Source of the DNA: Clostridium_AW malenominatum
GTDB taxonomy: Bacteria; Bacillota; Clostridia; Clostridiales; Clostridiaceae
Direction of reading: 5' to 3'
NCBI RefSeq assembly: GCF_039521365.1
Contig: NZ_BAAACF010000001.1
Location: 310,001 to 374,000, forward strand
Length of the DNA stretch: 64,000 nucleotides
Numbering within the stretch: the first letter of the stretch is position 1; each line of letters starts with the position of its first letter. Positions 61,017-64,000 of the stretch are shown here, in pieces. The notes under the pieces are model-generated. The model was not told the DNA's origin. It did not search any database and saw only the letters and a program-made list of their open reading frames with translations. Both the position numbers and the translations under genes were made by a program.

Positions 61017-61595
61017 CTAATATTCAATATTAGACCCTTTAGTTTTCTTCGATGTGTCATATCCTAACTCATAATATTGATTATTATTGAATTGAAAAGT
61101 TTTAATTACGTCAAGTCCAAGTTTTTTAGTATGGGCATTATAAGAACGAGGGTTGATTTGATTAATAAAGGTAATTAAAATAGGGTATCTTTTATTCATT
61201 TGAATTCTTGAGAACTCAAAAAGATTTAAAAGGACTTCAGAACCACGATAATCCTTATGAATGCAAACTGGTCCATATTGATAAGAGTTTTCTGTAGAAA
61301 GAATTTGACCTAGATATTTTGTAGCTGGTAAGTCGTTTATCATATGTTGAAACAGAGGCCATGCAGACCAATATTTCCAAGATGCAGCCATGGCATAAGC
61401 TATTACTCTGTCACCATCACAGGCTATAGCAAGTCCATTTTCTATTTGGATTAATTCCTTAAACTGCTCTTCTGTAAATAAAGTTGTAACAAATCCATCA
61501 GCTTTATCCTCTTCACTTATAGTTGACACATGATACCTTTGTTGTAATTCTGAAATAGCAGGAATATCTTCTAATGTGGCATTTCTATATTTCAT
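61017..61595 (-). CDS. GNAT-family N-acetyltransferase
   Basis: A 192-residue protein starting MKYRNATLEDIPAISELQ, with RBS AAAAGGAGAG. The GNAT fold is suggested by the N-terminal strand-helix pattern, GPVCIHKDYRGS (acetyl-CoA loop, shortened) and the C-terminal NPRSYNAHTKKLGL. Substrate unknown. It is 46 bases after the Nif3-like gene on the same strand and may share its transcript; a small AGTGTAG/CTACACT hairpin lies in that gap. Confidence 0.82.
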   Translation of the reverse strand: MKYRNATLEDIPAISELQQRYHVSTISEEDKADGFVTTLFTEEQFKELIQIENGLAIACDGDRVIAYAMAASWKYWSAWPLFQHMINDLPATKYLGQILSTENSYQYGPVCIHKDYRGSEVLLNLFEFSRIQMNKRYPILITFINQINPRSYNAHTKKLGLDVIKTFQFNNNQYYELGYDTSKKTKGSNIEY

Positions 61596-61641
61596 TAAAA
61601 TCTCTCCTTTTCATATTTAGTGTAGTGCACCCTACACTGAC

Positions 61642-62403
61642 TTATTTTATATTTGCTTCATAATGCTCTTCATTAAGTCTCACTACTTCAAGTTCTTTTT
61701 TATTCTCATTCAATTTCAATGCTAAACTTTGAATTCCAAAGAATTCTGTGAAAGTATGACTCCCAATGATAAGATTTATCCTTTTAAACTTAGCATATTG
61801 AATCGTATATAAATTACATTCACCTGTAATGTATACATCACACTTATTTTCAACTGCTTCCTTAAGGCAAGTTGTTGGCCCTCCATTACCACAGACTAAG
61901 CCCACTCGCTTCACCTTTTTATCATTAAACCGCCAAAATTTAACTGGTTCTTCAAGTAGATTTTCAATATTTTTTACTAATTCATTAAATTCAATTTCTT
62001 CATCATATTCTGCGACTCTACCAAAATATAACCCTTCCCATTCGTGGGTTCTTTTAACATTTTCTAAATTCAATTTTTTTAATAAACTATCATTTGTTCC
62101 AAAGTTACAGTCATCAAGTGGCAAGTGATTATAGTAGTGACTTATACCATACTCTGCTAGTTTTTCTATGCATGCCTCTTTTAATCCATATATTTCATCC
62201 CATGCATCGTGGTGTGTCATCATCATATCAACTCCATGAATTCTTGCTTCCTCTATAGTTTCAAGCGTTAGGTTAACACAGTATCCTAATTTTTTAACTT
62301 TTTTATCTGCATGGTATGTAATTCCAGATTCACTAGAATAGATTTCCTTACTTGTTACATTAAAAAGATCATTAATTCTTTCAACAATATGTGAAACATC
62401 CAT
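61642..62403 (-). CDS. Nif3-like dinuclear metal protein
   Basis: A 253-residue protein of the Nif3/YbgI/YqfO family with RBS GAGGTGG. The metal-binding MMTHHDAWDE (about 81-90) and, late, GSHTFTEFFG segments supply the His and acidic ligands. The family is conserved and sometimes labelled GTP cyclohydrolase I type 2, but its cellular substrate is unclear. First gene of a possible pair with the GNAT. Confidence 0.88.
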   Translation of the reverse strand: MDVSHIVERINDLFNVTSKEIYSSESGITYHADKKVKKLGYCVNLTLETIEEARIHGVDMMMTHHDAWDEIYGLKEACIEKLAEYGISHYYNHLPLDDCNFGTNDSLLKKLNLENVKRTHEWEGLYFGRVAEYDEEIEFNELVKNIENLLEEPVKFWRFNDKKVKRVGLVCGNGGPTTCLKEAVENKCDVYITGECNLYTIQYAKFKRINLIIGSHTFTEFFGIQSLALKLNENKKELEVVRLNEEHYEANIK

Positions 62404-62529
62404 ATACTTACCACCTCATTTTCATCATGTTTTGCCTTCAATTCTCATTATTACCTTGGTTGTAATTAATTTTTTTGTATTACATCATAATACAAAAAAA
62501 ATTTGTGTACTTACATTTTTTCATACAGC

Positions 62530-62735
62530 TTACCTCTTAGTATCTCTAATTGGGATTTTAAGTTGTGCAATACCTGTTTTAGTTATTTCACCACAAAGAT
62601 AATAGTTATATTTCAGTTCTTTACTGTTCCAAATTTGTTCTAAGCAATTGTCATGCCTAAGATTAATATGTCAGTACCACACCATCCTGTTTCTCTTAGT
62701 AAAATATAAATAGCTAAATTTGTATTTATTTTCAG
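62530..62735 (-). pseudogene. Broken tyrosine-recombinase (integrase) remnant
   Basis: On the minus strand two pieces in different frames read as AIYILLRETGWCGTDILIL, then, after a frameshift, DNCLEQIWNSKELKYNYYL, GEITKTGIAQLKIPIRD and a stop at 62530. This is the style of a site-specific integrase of the Tn554 type. There is no start codon and the frame is broken, so it is a remnant. The rest of the 62.40-62.90 kb gap holds only AT-rich sequence and the MATE promoter region. Confidence 0.6.
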
Positions 62736-62898
62736 TTAATTTATATTGTAGTTGATTAACAATATTATGTCCATAATTGTTTTTAATTAATTTATTAATA
62801 ATCTGTTGACAATAGATCTTTGTTTTTATCTTATTACTCTTATATGCTATACTTAAATAATAAAAATAATTTTCATTTAAAAGACAGGAAGTGAGTTT

Positions 62899-64000
62899 AT
62901 GAAAGGTGATATGACAAGGGGGAATACCTCAAAACTTTTAGTATCTTTTGCGGTTCCTATGATGCTTGGAAACATATTTCAGCAATTATATAATACTGCG
63001 GACTCAATAATAGTGGGTAGATTTGTTGGTAAGGAGGCTCTAGCTGCGGTGGGAGTTGCCAATCCCATTATGTCACTGGTGATTTTCTTTATTGTAGGAA
63101 TTTGCATGGGGGCCCTAGTTCTTATGGCACAATTCTTTGGTGCTGATGAAAAAGAAAAGTTAAAAAGGGAAGTTTCTACAGCTTTAGTTGCAGGAACTAT
63201 ATTTACTTTATTTTTATCAGTCATGAGTATAATGCTTTCTAAAAGGGTTCTTATATTAACGGGAACTCCGAATAATATAATTAAAGATGCAGATATTTAT
63301 TTAAAGATAGTTTTTGGTGGGCTTATATTTTCCTTTATATATAACTTTTACTCATCAGCACTTAGAGCCACTGGAAATTCTAGAACCCCAGTAAATTTTC
63401 TTGTTATTTCCGCTATAATAAATGTGGTTTTAGATTTGATATTTATAAGAGTTTTCCACTGGGGGGTAGCAGGGGCGGCTATTGCTACAGTGGTTGCACA
63501 AGCTATATCAGCAATACTTTGTATTTTATATGTATACTTAAAGGTTCCTATATTACATATAGAAAGAAAGGAATTAGTTGTTGATAAGGAGCTTCTAAAA
63601 ACTACCATAAACTATAGCTGGGTTTCTGCTATGCAACAAACCTGTTTGTATATTGGCAAAATATTAGTACAAGGTGTAGTCAATTCTTTTGGAACAGATG
63701 CCATTGCTGCCTTTAGTGCAGTTACAAGAATAGAGGCCTTCGCCATAGCACCAGCTGGAAGCATTGCAGATGCGGTTACTACTTATACAGCTCAAAATAA
63801 TGGTGCAGGAAAGAAAGATAGATTAAAAGAAGGCTATCGTCAGGGAAGTATAATTAGTGCCACTTACAGTATTTTTATAACTTCAATTATTTTCTTTGGT
63901 GGAAATTTAATCATGCAGTTTTTTGTTCCAGAGACGGAAGTTGGGGTAATTTCAATTGGGGTGGAATATTTAAAGATAATGGGATTATTCTACATGCTCT
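62899..64000 (+). CDS. MATE-family efflux transporter, 3' end outside window
   Basis: An open frame starting ATG 62899 (AGGAAGTGAG upstream) and running to the window end without a stop, 367 codons. Several membrane segments and the MATE start FAVPMMLGNIFQQLYNTADSI are clear, as are FVGKEALAAVGVANPI and ALRATGNSRTP. MATE proteins export drugs or metabolites using Na+ or H+. Substrate unknown. The gene is truncated only by the window. Confidence 0.93.
   Translation, partial: MKGDMTRGNTSKLLVSFAVPMMLGNIFQQLYNTADSIIVGRFVGKEALAAVGVANPIMSLVIFFIVGICMGALVLMAQFFGADEKEKLKREVSTALVAGTIFTLFLSVMSIMLSKRVLILTGTPNNIIKDADIYLKIVFGGLIFSFIYNFYSSALRATGNSRTPVNFLVISAIINVVLDLIFIRVFHWGVAGAAIATVVAQAISAILCILYVYLKVPILHIERKELVVDKELLKTTINYSWVSAMQQTCLYIGKILVQGVVNSFGTDAIAAFSAVTRIEAFAIAPAGSIADAVTTYTAQNNGAGKKDRLKEGYRQGSIISATYSIFITSIIFFGGNLIMQFFVPETEVGVISIGVEYLKIMGLFYML

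Noticed and set aside
1..64000. CRISPR array
   Set aside because: No regularly spaced direct repeats with unique spacers and no cas genes were seen; the palindromic repeats are dispersed, not arrayed.

Overview
The window is a low-GC Firmicute chromosome segment. Gene content points to a Clostridium sensu stricto type organism: a strict anaerobe making butyryl-CoA (crt-bcd-etfBA-hbd), with NfnAB electron bifurcation, an [FeFe] hydrogenase-like protein, two spore-germination receptor operons, chemoreceptors and a Gram-positive type IV pilus cluster. Strong Shine-Dalgarno sequences and AT-rich codon use are uniform over most of the window. No species is claimed.

Layout. 0-8 kb: the end of a chemoreceptor gene, a minus-strand tsaE-tsaB-rimI cluster, a double-HD phosphodiesterase, a lipoprotein/zinc-ribbon pair, tRNA-Trp, a broken HD-GYP gene and a complete chemoreceptor gene. 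8-15.7 kb: two divergent ger operons (B-C-A on minus, A-C-B on plus). 15.7-24.4 kb: housekeeping genes (FAD oxidoreductase, RusA-like nuclease, tsaD, proC, EamA exporter, a receiver/zinc-ribbon protein, an ABC-F ATPase, rex). 24.6-34.5 kb: redox and fermentation block. A Rex operator overlaps the crt promoter, followed by crt-bcd-etfB-etfA-hbd, nfnAB, an OGG-type glycosylase and the hydrogenase-like gene. 34.6-38.2 kb: a TVP38/DedA gene split by an in-frame stop, a DUF1461 membrane protein, and CIRCE-groES-groEL. 38.3-51.5 kb: an EAL-CBS-GGDEF protein, a TtcA-like protein, then a c-di-GMP-II riboswitch leading a pilus operon (three PilA-like pilins, GspI-, GspK- and GspJ-like minor pilins, PilB, PilC, a PilM-PilN fusion, PilO, PilD). 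51.5-54.9 kb: guanine riboswitch and guaB-guaA. 55-64 kb: an accessory-looking stretch with a 35-residue membrane protein, an EcsC protein carrying an EF-hand-like loop, decayed gene remnants, LysR divergent from glutaminase/Na+-amino-acid symporter, a GNAT, a Nif3-like protein, a broken integrase remnant, and the start of a MATE transporter gene.

The most coherent system is c-di-GMP control of pili. The window holds a GGDEF/EAL enzyme, a double-HD protein, a broken HD-GYP gene, a class II c-di-GMP riboswitch on the pilus operon, and a pilus ATPase whose N-terminus matches the tandem MshEN c-di-GMP-binding motif. Transcription and assembly of the pilus could therefore both be read out from one second messenger. 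Other points worth a second look are a family of palindromic intergenic repeats concentrated in the pilin region, a structured element at 21.6-21.7 kb, a receiver domain without its phospho-acceptor Asp, and a hydrogenase with variant H-cluster motifs.
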